Below are positions 11,661 through 21,833 of a DNA stretch of 64,000 bases, one piece after another. The DNA is from Tanypteryx hageni. Lineage: Eukaryota > Arthropoda > Insecta > Odonata > Petaluridae. The position numbers and the translations under genes were made by a program. Numbering within the stretch: position 1 is the first letter of the stretch; the number at the start of each line of letters is the position of its first letter. The stretch is taken from positions 52,511,870 through 52,575,869 of the forward strand of contig CM054117.1 in NCBI GenBank assembly GCA_028673005.1, in the 5' to 3' direction. The notes below the pieces were generated by a model that searched no databases, was not told the origin of the DNA, and worked only from the letters and a program-made list of their open reading frames with translations.

Positions 11661-11692
11661 TACCCACCAAAATCGACGTGGCGCTCAAAGGG

Positions 11693-12943
11693 TGGTTTCT
11701 TCTCGTAAATGAAACCCATACGCAACGAAGGAAATGCATAGTCTAGTTTCTCTCAGTTTCTCTCACTTTCTCACGTTCAAAAACTTTCTTGCGCGGTTAC
11801 GTCCTTCCGGATAAACGCTTTCACCCACGCCCTCAGGAAAGCAGGGATAAGTACTACATTGTGAGAAGAGGTGAAACGCCAGGCAAAAACGCGGATGCTG
11901 AACCGAAAGCCGTGTCGGAAACGCGTTTAACCTGTACCCTATGTTGTCTCCACCATAAATTACACTCCTCTTTATTCCCTTCGAATCTCGAGATTCGACT
12001 GAACCTGCACTCAGGAGGATGAAACGGAGGTCATCGCGTGTTCTACTTCGCGGCAGAAAATAAAAAAAAACGTCCGCTTGCGAAAGATGGGATGGATATT
12101 GACGACCACGTTGTTGCTTTTTCTTTTCGTCGTAAAACTTGTCGTCCAAGCAGGAATAAACAGCGATGCCGAGAGACCGTGTTTGATTTTAAGGTTTTAA
12201 AGTGCGCAACAACTTAGAAAGAAAAGTTCAACGGGTAGTAACTTCCGTTTGCTTTCCTTTAAAACTTTTACAGAGATTACTTTATGCATTGCAATTGAGT
12301 TGTGTCACGGGTTAGAATTTTATTGACCAACTAATATGCGCTGGGTCACTATCCGTCAGATAACAGCTATATTTGAATTTTGAGCTTATTTTCGCTGAGA
12401 ATTCTTCTAAAAATCAGCTCCGAAAAGGCCCGGGAAACACATTGCCGCGGTTTTTTTCGGTACAGAACAGCTCCATTAATTTTATAAAAGATTGAAAAAT
12501 ATCATGCAAAATTTTTACCTCACCGCAAATCCAGAGGCAAGCATTCGAAGCGTGCCCAGCTTTAAAATAAAGAATGCGGACATGCCGAGGAAGCACTTTG
12601 AGTATGTGTTCCTCGCGCTCTTTTTGATAGAATTTTCAGTGCCATTCCAAGCGAAAACAATCGTCGCTCCTTTGATTCCACGTACGGGAGTACACGTGTG
12701 TTTTTTGCGTTTCTTTTTTATACGCCAGCCTAAAAAAATCTCTGGTCTGTTCTGCTTGCATTGATAATGGTATTTGAATGTGAAATAAATGTGAGGGATA
12801 TCGGATGAAAAATTTTGTGAACCAATATGTATTAATTATGGAATAGAGAGACCGAAAAATAATCATAATTACTCATTTGGAGTTTTTAAGCAAGATTTTA
12901 ACTAATACTTGCAAAGTTTGGTTTTTATATTCGAATTTTTACA
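11693..12943. other. No gene recognised; GC-richer patch at 11760-12160
   Basis: Overlapping frames on both strands between 11763 and 12149 (128 aa minus, 77 aa plus) have no recognisable domain; they reflect local GC content rather than a gene. Nothing else could be supported. Confidence 0.45.
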
Positions 12944-13100
12944 TCTTTCCGTGTCTCTCTATAATATAAAAATCTTGTGTGCGAACCTCCTAGGTGTCAC
13001 ATGTCTCATTCTAAGGTACTTTTAGAAGAGCTGGTGATCTGAAATTTTTCATGTTGGTCGATCATAGGTCATAGGTGTGTGCGTGCTTGCGTTCGCGTTT

Positions 13101-13149
13101 GCGTGTGGGTGTGTGTGCGTGCGTGCGTGCGTGTGTGTGTGAGAGAGAG
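13101..13149. repeat. (GT/GC)n-(GA)n microsatellite
   Basis: An alternating purine-pyrimidine run of GTGT and GCGTGCGTGC units passes directly into GAGAGAGA. It lies inside the Helitron-like element. Alternating GC/GT runs can adopt Z-form DNA. Confidence 0.85.
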
Positions 13150-13654
13150 TTCTGGGATTGTGCGTTATACATGGGAATTTAGGTTAATTTTAAGTGGAAA
13201 ATTTCGAGGCAATAAAATAGAAAACATCCATCGAAGCAGTAGAGCACGGGGTAAATAAATCTCAATAGGTCAGTCCGATTTCAACGAAACTTTAATTATA
13301 ATACTCGGTGCGAGTTTCTTCATGTGATAACTGTGCAGTTGTCTAACATAAGGGCGTGGGTCCGATAGCAGGACAATTTCCATTCTCCATTAGATTAACA
13401 AACAAAAGAGTGTAAGACATCTTTCGATTGCTTTTTAAAATTACTTTTAAATGTCATAGAAATTAGAAACGTGAACCATAGTACGTGAAAAAGAACGCAA
13501 ATTCACTTTTCTACCATTGATTTTCAAATATGATTCGAAATGACTGAGAAAACTGTTTTGAAGGTAAAAATTTTGAGTTTTTGTGAATAAAATAGTCCGC
13601 TGTCAAGAATAACCAGCGTTGTTGCCTTACTCATAAAACTATATAGGAACGTAT

Positions 13655-13890
13655 TGGAAAAAAGGAGGAAGGTGGGAGTACGGGAAAAGGGGAGAGTGAA
13701 AGATAGGATGGAGAAAGAGAGAAGAGAAAGAGAGGGGAAGGGAGAGAGAGAATGAGGGAAAGCGGAAGTTTGGGAAAAGGGAAGCTTGGTGGAAGAGAGG
13801 GATAGAGAGATGGGTGAGATAGGGAGAGTGGTGGTGAGAGAGGGAAGTGAGAAAGTTGGAAGAAGGGAGAGAGAAGCCCGAAAATAGGAC
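13655..13890 (+). repeat. Polypurine (GA-rich) tract
   Basis: About 235 bases on the + strand are almost entirely G and A (blocks such as GGAGAGAGAGAATGAGGGAAAG), with few pyrimidine interruptions. It lies inside the Helitron-like element and could form triplex DNA. It is not coding: frames across it are simple-sequence artefacts. Confidence 0.8.
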
Positions 13891-14016
13891 TGGATATAAT
13901 TTTCTACCTTAAATATATGCCGAAAGCAGGAAGTTCAGGGTTGCACACGGGCAGCGGACGAATTCGCCTCGCGGAGTTAGGCACGGGGTGGACGCGCGTA
14001 GGGGCGGAGCCCCTGG

Positions 14017-15404
14017 TATATATATATATGAATCATCAATTCCATAATTTATAAATAAAATCGGAGAAATTTACTTCTGCGCTCCATCTTGCCTTTTATA
14101 GTAGTAAAAGATATTTTTTTTAATTTTCAGTACTTCATATTCGATTAACAGAGTGGCCGTTTTTCTAATCTTATTCATAGTCTAGAAAGCTAAATACGAG
14201 CAATTAGCTCGGAAATTGAGAGATGTGTGTCAATCCACGAAACGAAAAACACCCATATGAATTTAAATATTTATGCATGCATACTTGCAAAGCAATACGC
14301 ATAGATACGCATACATAAACGTAAAATCGCAGATCACCTCGCCTAAACATTGTGTTTCTAGCGCTTTCTTAACTTGTTTCTGTTAATGCTTAAGGTTGGC
14401 CGCACTGCTTTCCTCCATCCTCAACTCCCACGTCCCCGCAATCTCCCTATTTACCATATCTCCGCGGCATTGTATCCCTGCGCCCGTATCGCAGAGAGAT
14501 TCCGAACTCCTACCGCAAGCCATGGCTGCTGTTGCTGCTTCTACATGCATCTCCCCTCCTCCCCTTCCTCCTTCTTCTGTCTCTCCCTCTAACTCTAAAG
14601 CGCTGCTGTTGCCCTGCCCTCATGCATTTACTTCCCGCGTACGCGCAACGCTTTACGATTACCCGTTCCAACCAAAGAACATGGAGCTAATTGCTCAAAT
14701 CGCGTTTTCTCCGTCCCAAAACATGGCGTAAGGCTTTAATTTCCTCGTTCGAGCGTAAAATCTTTCTTTTTTCGTTTCAGGGTGAAATACAAAAAGAGCT
14801 ATTTTTTCTTCCGCCTGACGCCATGAACATGTCGTTTGTTTTAATCTTTTTTTTAGAGAAATGGGGAATATTTTATTTTCATCCGAATCGAAAGCAAAGG
14901 CGATATAACTAAAGAACGCCAAAAGCTTCTTTTGTTGTGGCCAGCCAAAAATAAGACCACGAAATGGCGCATTCGTAGCCCGTCAGTAGCGTAAGATTTG
15001 CACGTTTGACAGCATAAGAGCGGTTTTCACACTTGCATGGAATGTTTTCCTTTCTTCATATCCGCAACATCAGGTTTATACTATGGTTGATATCAAACTA
15101 ATATTTTATTTAGAAATTTTAAAAAAATCGTGACTATATTGTGCAATTTCATAAAGGGAAGAGAAAACGTATCTGATAATAATTGACGAACGCATAGCAT
15201 TGCTTGGATCAAGTGCTTACATGGATAATTTCATTTTCAGCTGGTCGTCCCTATAATGATATTACTGCATTAAATCCCCTTTGGCTTAACTAATAATTCG
15301 GCACTGCACTAGACAAACTATAATGTCACAGAAATTACAGTTGTTGCTTCAGAAATATTATTGAATCCAAAACGTTTCACTTCCTTTTTTTAACTTATAA
15401 TCAT
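14017..15404. other. No gene recognised
   Basis: Starts with a short (TA) run at 14017-14029. Frames of 72 and 111 codons (+, 14374-14731) run through pyrimidine-rich, Ser/Pro-biased sequence and have no domain. No repeat shared with other parts of the window was seen. Confidence 0.45.
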
Positions 15405-15442
15405 ACCCGGGTATTCCACTTTCTGGGCTGATATTCTCGGCC
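15405..15442 (-). mobile_element. tRNA-Gly-like SINE, degraded left arm of dimer C
   Basis: ACCCGGGTATTCCACTTTCT and TGATATTCT resemble the T-arm to D-arm part of copies A and D on the minus strand (GGGTCTTCCACTTGCCGGGC, GGATATTCT). It stands head to head with copy C at almost the same spacing as A stands to B, so it is the decayed partner of a second dimer. Confidence 0.5.
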
Positions 15443-15483
15443 CCAATTTAGAAAAATCCACGTTCAGAAACGGGAAAATTAGT

Positions 15484-15641
15484 ATACTACGATAGTTCAG
15501 TGGCGGACAATTCAATCTGCTGATGGATGATCCGGGTTCGATTCGTAGTCATTGTAGAATTTTTTCTCATTTCAAAAATATTCCCAACTTTAGGGCTTAT
15601 ACCTGTCTGCCTAGGGTCTTAAGATCGATTTATTCCACCAA
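15484..15641 (+). mobile_element. tRNA-Gly-like SINE, copy C
   Basis: The head reads TACTACGATAGTTCAGTGG and then GGATGATCCGGGTTCGATTC (B box). The body TTTCAAAAATATTCCCAACT, TTATACCTGTCTGCCTAGGG and the 3' end TTATTCCACCAA (15630-15641) match copies B and D. The middle of the tRNA part is scrambled. The 13-bp leader AAACGGGAAAATT at 15468-15480 is the same, in the same orientation relative to the head, as the one in front of copy A, which shows that the leader belongs to the repeat. Confidence 0.75.
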
Positions 15642-17490
15642 TTAAAATCCTACTTTAGCGCACTCATAATTTGGTAATTTTGCCCTTTTTCTTTCTTTCT
15701 ATAAAATTAATCATCAGACATTGATTTTTTCCGGAATGCTTCGAAATTGTAGATCAACTGGGTCTCTATTTAAAAGAGAAAAAATGAAAACTTTTGGGGA
15801 TTCATATTAAATTACTCGCATAACTAAAATGATGTATCCTATTGTTTGCTTTTAACGTCATGGAGTTGCCCGTCTTTCCTATTATTATAATTCACACCTC
15901 CTCTTACTTGCCTTATCTATAGTGCGTACTCTTTTATAGCTTTCATATTTATCTTCATTTCCCTCTTAATACTTTCCCCAAACGCGCTTAAACTTCAAAT
16001 CCCTTGAGTCACTCGAAGGAATATTTCGTTATCAGCGGATGACAGGCTTTTCTGGCTGTCATGAGTGAAACACGCGAAGCACTGACTCAGGAAATCCTTT
16101 GTGGAGTAAGATAATCTTTTCATTCTTAGCCGTCGCGTTGCGACTTTATCTGGTATAGCGAACGTGTTTTCCTGTATCGCTAATAACCAAGGGTAAAAAT
16201 GCATTGAATCTATTTTCCACTTAGATTGGTATCTGTTGTTCGGTAAATTCTTATAAGTACGTTGTTACTTTTACTCGATTGTAAGCATTATGGAAGCGGT
16301 TTAGAGTTTATGAAGGATTCACAAATGGAGCATAGCTTTGGAAGAACGTCCTCTTAATTGTAAGATGCCATTCTAGGAAATTTCATTGTTTTTATAGACA
16401 ACTCTTTTCATTCCCGATGCAGCTGCTTATCCTTAGGCCCAATTTCGAGTGTTAAAATAAAAAAGTTTGTTAACTCCATAATTTGCTAAGATCAATATGA
16501 AATTCGAGTGAAAATATTCAGCTACTTTTTTGTTGCTTTTGTAATGTCTCTCTCCCTCACAAATTTTTATGTACATAAAAATTATAAATATCTTTTTAAG
16601 TTTTTACTTGACTGTTTTTCTGTTAAAATGGAAAATGCAACTCTATGGATAATGTCAATCAAAATTATTGAATGTTTTCATAACATTAATTAATTTTCTA
16701 ACTTCTCTCATTCAGTTTTCTCGACTTATTCTTTAATTTGAAGTTGGTTTTCTAGTAAATAATTTAACATGTTTTGGTGTCTGATGAAGTTCGTTATAAT
16801 ATACGTTGGAGATTCATATATAATATTTTTGAGTCCGTCCCGTGATTTTCTGAATTTATTATTGTGATATTGATCGTTTTGCTTTGTACACAAGGAAAAT
16901 GTAAAATAAGAAGAAAATAGATTTTTAATTGGCTTGGCTTGAACATTTTGAGTAGTTATATTGAAGCATGAATTGAAACGTTTTTATTATGATAAACTAT
17001 GGTAGTGAGAAGAGAAACTTGACACACGGAAAAGACTTTCCAAAGCAATGATGTCATATATATTTCTTTCACGGAGTTCAACCTCTAATTCAATTCTTCG
17101 TAACGCTCTGTTAAAACGTTAAAAAGAACATCCAAAGTATAATACAGAGGCATCCAACAATCAGTTTCGCAATAATGATATCGCCAACGATGGAGAATAA
17201 ATTCAGTCACCTATATTCCCTCCCTTCTTTTTATTTAGTACACTTTTTAATTTCCTTGTCTGCCACACGCCGTTCTCCATCACCGCTATTTATCCTTATC
17301 CTTTACTCGCCTCAATTTCGTCTCTCCCCTTTCAGTTCGTACACAATTTTTTTAGCCCTTTCAAAAGAAAAAACTTAACTCCCTCTATTCAATCCTCAGC
17401 TGTTTCAAGAACAAAAACCACCCATTTTCTTCGCCTTCCTGGACCGCAGCCTCTTACGAGTCCCCCACTTTTCTCCCCTTCTTTCTCTCT
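15642..17490. other. No gene recognised
   Basis: AT-rich. Small frames (for example 61 codons at 16508-16693, +) are hydrophobic and domain-free. No shared repeat identified. Confidence 0.45.
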
Positions 17491-18100
17491 AGCCCTCTCT
17501 TCACCCTTCCGATTGCCAAACAAGACGGAAAATGGAGAAAAAACACGGGAATATTCTACGGCTCTCTGTCTCTCTTTCCAGCGGAACCGACTGCCGTGAT
17601 ACGAATACCCTCGCGGCTATTGATTGGACAACCTCCTCCCGTTCTCCACATCCTCTTAACTCCGCACTTCCCTCCATCCCTGGCGCACGCGCACATACAC
17701 ACACACAGACCGACCTCCAGACGGCGTGGCCTCTATTACCCTCTTGAGTCCCCCCATCCTCTTGAATGGAATGGAAAAGAGTGTGACGCGTTAAGAAGAA
17801 GAGCAGGAGGGAAGAAAAAAGGGGAGTGGGGTGGGGTGCGTCAGGGTGCGCGCCCCGTTGAAGTGGTGCACGATTAAGTCGAAGGTGGATGGAGGGGAGA
17901 TGAGAGATGTAAGAGGTAAGGGCGAGACAGGAACGTTTTTAAAGAAGGGATATGTAAAGGAATGGAACGGAAGAGGTGGAGAACGAGGGGTGTTGTTTTT
18001 TCCTCGAGGGGTTGGAATAATGAAGTCGTCGGGAATGTGAGGAGAAAGGTCTGGAGAAAGTTGGTCGAGAGTTGAGGAGGGGGAAAGGTGAATGTTATTT
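17491..18100. other. GC-richer stretch with strand skew; no gene assigned
   Basis: Pyrimidine-rich up to about 17760, with a short CA repeat at 17693-17708, then strongly purine-rich on the + strand to 18100. Several overlapping frames exist on both strands but all reflect this composition. It could contain a 5' exon or promoter of a gene, but no start, splice pair or domain supports this. Confidence 0.35.
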
Positions 18101-18345
18101 CATACTAATGTATGTTCTCAGCTGATTCACCTCTTGCATACACGCAATGAATGTCTAAAAGGTAGTGCAATGAATAGCTGGATAGCAAGGGAGAAGAGAA
18201 ACCTGATGCCGGCATTAGTCTACTCTTAACGAAGAACACTAAGGGGGCCAACGGCTTAACGTCCCTTCCGAAGGAAGGAACGCTGAATTTGCGCCGTCTC
18301 CTCAAACCGCACAAACGGGGCCGGGCGACCTTGGAAAAAATCCTA

Positions 18346-18430
18346 CTTGCGCAGGATTTGTGCCCGCTGTCTTTTCAAGCAGAAGGCGAGTATCAGCCAG
18401 AGTCCTAACCACTACTCCACCGGCACCCTC
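18346..18430 (-). mobile_element. tRNA-derived SINE head (minus strand)
   Basis: Read on the minus strand: GGTGCCGGTGGAGTAGTGG, TTAGGACTCTGGCTGATAC and GACAGCGGGCACAAATCCTG. TGGAGTAGTGG fits a Pol III A box, and GGGCACAAATCCTGC is a weakened B box 50-60 bases later, the spacing of a tRNA-derived head. No TSD or tail was identified, and the parent tRNA is not certain (the length suggests a long variable arm, such as Leu or Ser). Confidence 0.42.
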
Positions 18431-18704
18431 TGGAAAAGGCGAGGAGCGCGTGTACAGGAGGCTAATTCGAATGGTCTCCTGGATCGGATTCGATGAATAA
18501 CGAGAGTAAATGAAACGTAAATTCTGGAAAGGGATAGGTGTATGTAAAATGTAGCTCAACAGTTTTGGATTAACATTGTTTGGGATATGGTGTGTACGGA
18601 AGGATAACAAAAACGTAAGAATGCTTTTGTCTAAGGATTATAAACTAAAAAAATCTGTATGTTTAGGAGTTCCACGTAAAAGGCACAAATGTCCATCTGA
18701 AATA

Positions 18705-18775
18705 AGAGTGGTTAGCGTGTTCGACTCCTAATACAAAGCTCGCAGGCTCAAATTTTCCTGTGGGAATGGCTGAAT
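18705..18775 (+). mobile_element. tRNA-like SINE fragment (plus strand)
   Basis: AGAGTGGTTAGCGTGTTCGA (A-box region) is followed by GCAGGCTCAAATTTTCCTG, a damaged B box. The order and spacing are those of a tRNA-derived sequence, in opposite orientation to the one 300 bp to the left. Too decayed to fold as a tRNA. Confidence 0.38.
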
Positions 18776-18939
18776 ACGCTCATTGTTGCTGATATTAATA
18801 AATGCTGTGAAGTGCTGTATGTGATTTTATATACTTGTATAATGATATGTGGATTAGGTTACTAACGAATCATCCCAAACTAGTCTCAGTCTTTAATTTT
18901 TTTGATACTATAAAACAGCTCGCTCCTGATATTTAGCTA

Positions 18940-19260
18940 CATTAATGTTCTTTTACATGCACTCCAAGGCATAATGCGTAGCATAGAAATGTCGACTCTG
19001 AATCTTTTCCGTCTTATTTTAGCTAAAACTCTATTTTCGAGAATGTAAAGTAGGTTACTACCCGGCATATACCTATGTGACGGAGATGCAGAGGAGGGTA
19101 ACGAGGATATGCAAGGGTTAAGGAAATTAATTACATTTATTTCTATGTAAGATGGCCCTGAGTTGGATGCTGTATTCAAGACGGCGTGGCTGAGGGTAAA
19201 AAGAAGTGTATGGAAAGTTGAGACGCTAGGCGTAAGCACTCAAGGGGAAGACTCTTAGCT
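18940..19260 (-). other. Unrecognised open frame, 100 codons
   Basis: A minus-strand frame with ATG at 19239 runs to 18937. It contains LNTASNSGPSYIEINVINFL and ILENRVLAKIRRKRF but matches no family I can name. The plus strand of the same stretch also has partial frames. It may be part of an old mobile element, since repeats flank it on both sides. I assign no function. Confidence 0.2.
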
Positions 19261-19364
19261 AAATTAGGAACGGATAATTTTAGTAAAGAAGAGGTCTGCT
19301 TTATTTAGGGCGCCACATCATAAGATATGGCGGGAATATAAAGTTAAGGAAATCAAGCGTCTAA

Positions 19365-19480
19365 TTTTTTTTTTTTTTTTAATAATCCCAATTCCCACGG
19401 GAGGATTTACCTATGGGCCCGAGACCCCGTTGCTTTATGAATGGGGGCTCGAGATTGATCGAGTTCGGGCTCCCAAGTTA
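19365..19480 (-). mobile_element. 3' end of a poly(A) retroposon
   Basis: On the minus strand a sequence ending CCTCCCGTGGGAATTGGGAT is followed by TATT and then a run of 16 A (19380 down to 19365). A unique sequence ending in a homopolymeric A tail is what a LINE or SINE 3' end leaves after target-primed insertion. The 5' side and target duplication could not be located, so the class is open. Confidence 0.4.
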
Positions 19481-19526
19481 AGCACAATAACATAAGGTAA
19501 ACAATATCAAACTATATACCTAAATA

Positions 19527-19590
19527 CAGTGCTCCCTTGTCATAACGCCGTCGCTTATACGACGGACCTGAAAAAAAATATCCCACCGCT
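19527..19590 (+). mobile_element. Tigger/pogo-like terminal fragment
   Basis: TA (19525-19526) followed by CAGTGCTCCCTTGTCATAAC, then GCCGTCGCTTATACGACGG, has the wording of the ends of Tigger-type elements (CAG start, repeated ATAACG/TATACG phrases). A related GATTATACAGCGGGAG phrase lies at about 19702-19717. No transposase piece is nearby. Confidence 0.4.
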
Positions 19591-19740
19591 CAGACTAAGC
19601 CTTGATTTCAGTATTTTATGTGATTTTTTATCTTTAATTATTAAATATAATATTTTTTAAATAGATTATGTTGTAAGGAGACTGTCAACTGTAGCGTTTT
19701 CTCGATTATACAGCGGGAGTCTTATAACGTAGGTCACCGC

Positions 19741-21597
19741 GACTCGACAGAAACCCGCAGAATAGCCCGCGATTGCTATGAATGCTCTAAGTCTATTTAT
19801 ATTTTTTGTTGATTTACTTTTTTGTGATCAAGATTTTTTTATATATAGATATACGTATGTCTTGTGTTGGTAAATACCAATTTATTCAATTAATGTTGCA
19901 TTTTATGAAATTAATTGAAAATTTAAGTCATTAATTGGATAGTTCCCTTTAGATATGAAGGTTTCCTTAAAATTATATGGATTTTGACTCTATATAATTA
20001 ATTAATTGGATTTCAGCCATAGATTGGACTTATAAATTACTTTTTTAATTAAAGGTTCGTAAAGTTTTCAATCCGTCCCTACCTATCCCGTCCCAAAAAA
20101 CGCGGTTTTCAGCACGAGGATATTTTACGGTCAGAGGGTTGTGATCGTAAACCCCTGCCACACGAAGTTATTTGCTTTGCAGAATGAAATGTAGATTTTG
20201 GTGCATTATCATGCGTAGAACGCAGATTATTTCGCTTCATCTTATTGCTGATAAAAGAACTAAATAAGTCGGAGGTAGATTTAATGGGAATTGGAACGAT
20301 AGAGACATCAAAGATGAGAATAAGATATTCTACAACAGGGTTTTTCAAATTACGGGCCTTGACAAATTAATTAATGAACCACAATCCATTACCGATCATC
20401 AATGTTTTGCTTCAAGTTGGAGAAAATTATTTCAGACTAATCGAAATTTTAAAAATTAAATCTTTAACTCGTTTAATAATACTAGAATTTCATTTAAAAT
20501 TTCTATTTATAATCCAACTATGCCAAACTTATAACACATAACAAAGTACATTTTCAATGGACTCACATTTTGTCGGTCCATGGAGGAAAATGGTAGAAAA
20601 GCTATGCTCAAGAGAGATGGAAGGGAGAAGATAGCTGAGGTCGGAGCGGGTCAGCGGGTAGAAGGGGAGACCTCTCTTGGAAGAGGGACGAGGCGGAGGA
20701 GGGATAGGAGTTGGGGAAGAGGTGAGACGGGGTGTGTGTCTGGCCTCGGCTGCAGCCTCCGCCGGTGCAGTTGCATCTTCTCCCGCCATGACAAGCGATC
20801 GATTCCTCACGTAGTGCTCTTTCATCCCTCCGAGCCCTCTCAAAAATCCTCCTCCGCATCCAACCCAGCACACGCACACACAAACCACCCATCCGTCTGG
20901 GAAATCAATGAAATTACCTAGGGAAAAGCTTTCCATCTTCCTCTCAGTCTCTCACCGTCTCCTTCCCTAACGGCCTAATTTTTTTCAAATTGAATTGGAT
21001 TCTGGAGCAGGTTTGAGAGTGCGATTGAATAAAGAAAAGGAAATTAAACGCGAGGGGAATTTTCTGCGTGGTTTTTCTTCGTCTCTAAGCTGACGAAGTC
21101 TGCCGAAGAAGTTGAAACATATGGCGTGAAAGTTGATTAGCGGGATATAAATCAAAAATCGGGCCTCGTTTATTGATTGATATCCCCACGCCGTCTGGGC
21201 TGGATTCATCAAGTGCAAAAAACATGCGCGGTGGCGCATGTTTATATACATATCCATATCTGAGGTAGTATTGTTTGGGAGAAAAAAAGTTGAAGGGTAG
21301 GGAAGAACCAGCGGAAAATTTCCCATTGGTATAGAAAATGCCAGCTACAGTAGAATTCACGAAAGGCAAGTTTTGTAGCATTCTTAGATAGTTGAACATT
21401 ATGAAGGTATCGCCAAAAGAATGCTTGATAATAACAAGGCAATAGAGAAACGTAGACCCGAGGACTTAGCTAGCGAGGTCGCAGGATTAATAAAAACCAC
21501 CGCATATATCGTAAGCAACGGCCAAGAAGACATAAACACGGAAGCCTGCTTATAGGATTACATGGGATGGTTTTTCTTTGGCTTATTAAGAAGCAAG
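19741..21597. other. No gene recognised
   Basis: A GC-rich part at 20580-20930 carries overlapping frames on both strands (135 and 94 codons minus, 113 codons plus). These frames mirror each other and have Ser/Pro/Arg-biased composition without a domain. The rest is AT-rich without features. Confidence 0.45.
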
Positions 21598-21833
21598 CAG
21601 GGGTGGGAAAACTATGGCCCGCGATTTCATTATGAAAACGAACCGTAATATAAAATACAGATAAATTCATATTTGTAGCTTAAATTGTGGCTGGAAAATC
21701 TTTCCAGTGATGTTATGGGGATAACATATTATTTAGTATTGATTTTCACCAACAGGATCCCTCGCATTATCTCAAATAACTTCCGATGTAAACCCTAACG
21801 TGGCCCGCTACGTAAAAAGCTTGCCCATCCTTG
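21598..21833. mobile_element. hAT-type MITE, 236 bp
   Basis: The left end CAGGGGTGGGAAAACTATGG (21598) is followed by CCCGCG. Read inward, the right end is CAAGGATGGGCAAGCTTTTT, then ACGTAGCGGGCCACG. CAGGGGTGGGCAAA followed by a CGGGCC-rich subterminal zone is a common hAT terminus. No coding capacity. The flanking 8-mers (GAAGCAAG and TCCCATAC) do not match, so the target duplication is lost or the ends are slightly off. Confidence 0.6.

Larger units (their letters stand above)
10709..11692. mobile_element. piggyBac-like deletion derivative with TTAA at the left end
   Basis: The left end reads CCCTTTGAGTGCCACG at 10709, directly preceded by TTAA (10705-10708). The right end, at 11677-11692, is its inverted counterpart CGTGGCGCTCAAAGGG. 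Ends starting with CCC at a TTAA target are the hallmark of piggyBac elements. The bases after the right end read TGGT instead of TTAA, so one target copy has changed. A subterminal palindrome, CGACGATATATCGTCG, lies at 10728-10743. At 984 bp it is too short for a full transposase (roughly 600 residues in the family). It keeps a short ORF and an internal duplication (separate entries), so it looks like an internally deleted, non-autonomous copy. Confidence 0.72.
12944..14016 (+). mobile_element. Helitron-like non-autonomous element
   Basis: The 3' end shows the diagnostic Helitron arrangement: a short GC-rich hairpin, AGGGGC-GGA-GCCCCT (14000-14014), running into CTGG (14013-14016, matching CTRR) followed directly by T. 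The 5' end is less certain. TC at 12944 is preceded by A, as Helitrons require; a second candidate, TCTCTCTATAATATAAAAAT, begins at 12954. Inside is the phrase CAGTCCGATTTCAACGAAAC near 13270, typical of arthropod repeats of this kind. It also holds a GT/GC microsatellite and a 235-bp purine tract. No Rep/helicase frame is present. Confidence 0.55.

Noticed and set aside
16780..16810. Hammerhead-ribozyme-like CTGATGA
   Set aside because: The GAAA core and flanking stems are absent.
19440..19490. 5S rRNA-like phrase CCCAAGTTAAGCA
   Set aside because: Only about a dozen bases resemble the 5S internal promoter; the surrounding sequence does not fit a 5S gene and belongs to a poly(A) retroposon end.
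20529..20936. 135-, 113- and 94-codon frames as candidate N-terminal RGK exon
   Set aside because: The peptides are Ser/Pro/Arg-biased, mirror each other on both strands, and show no P-loop or RGK-specific motif.
21261..21280. let-7-like seed TGAGGTAGTA
   Set aside because: No complementary arm within 100 bp on either side to form a microRNA hairpin, and the rest of the mature sequence does not match let-7.
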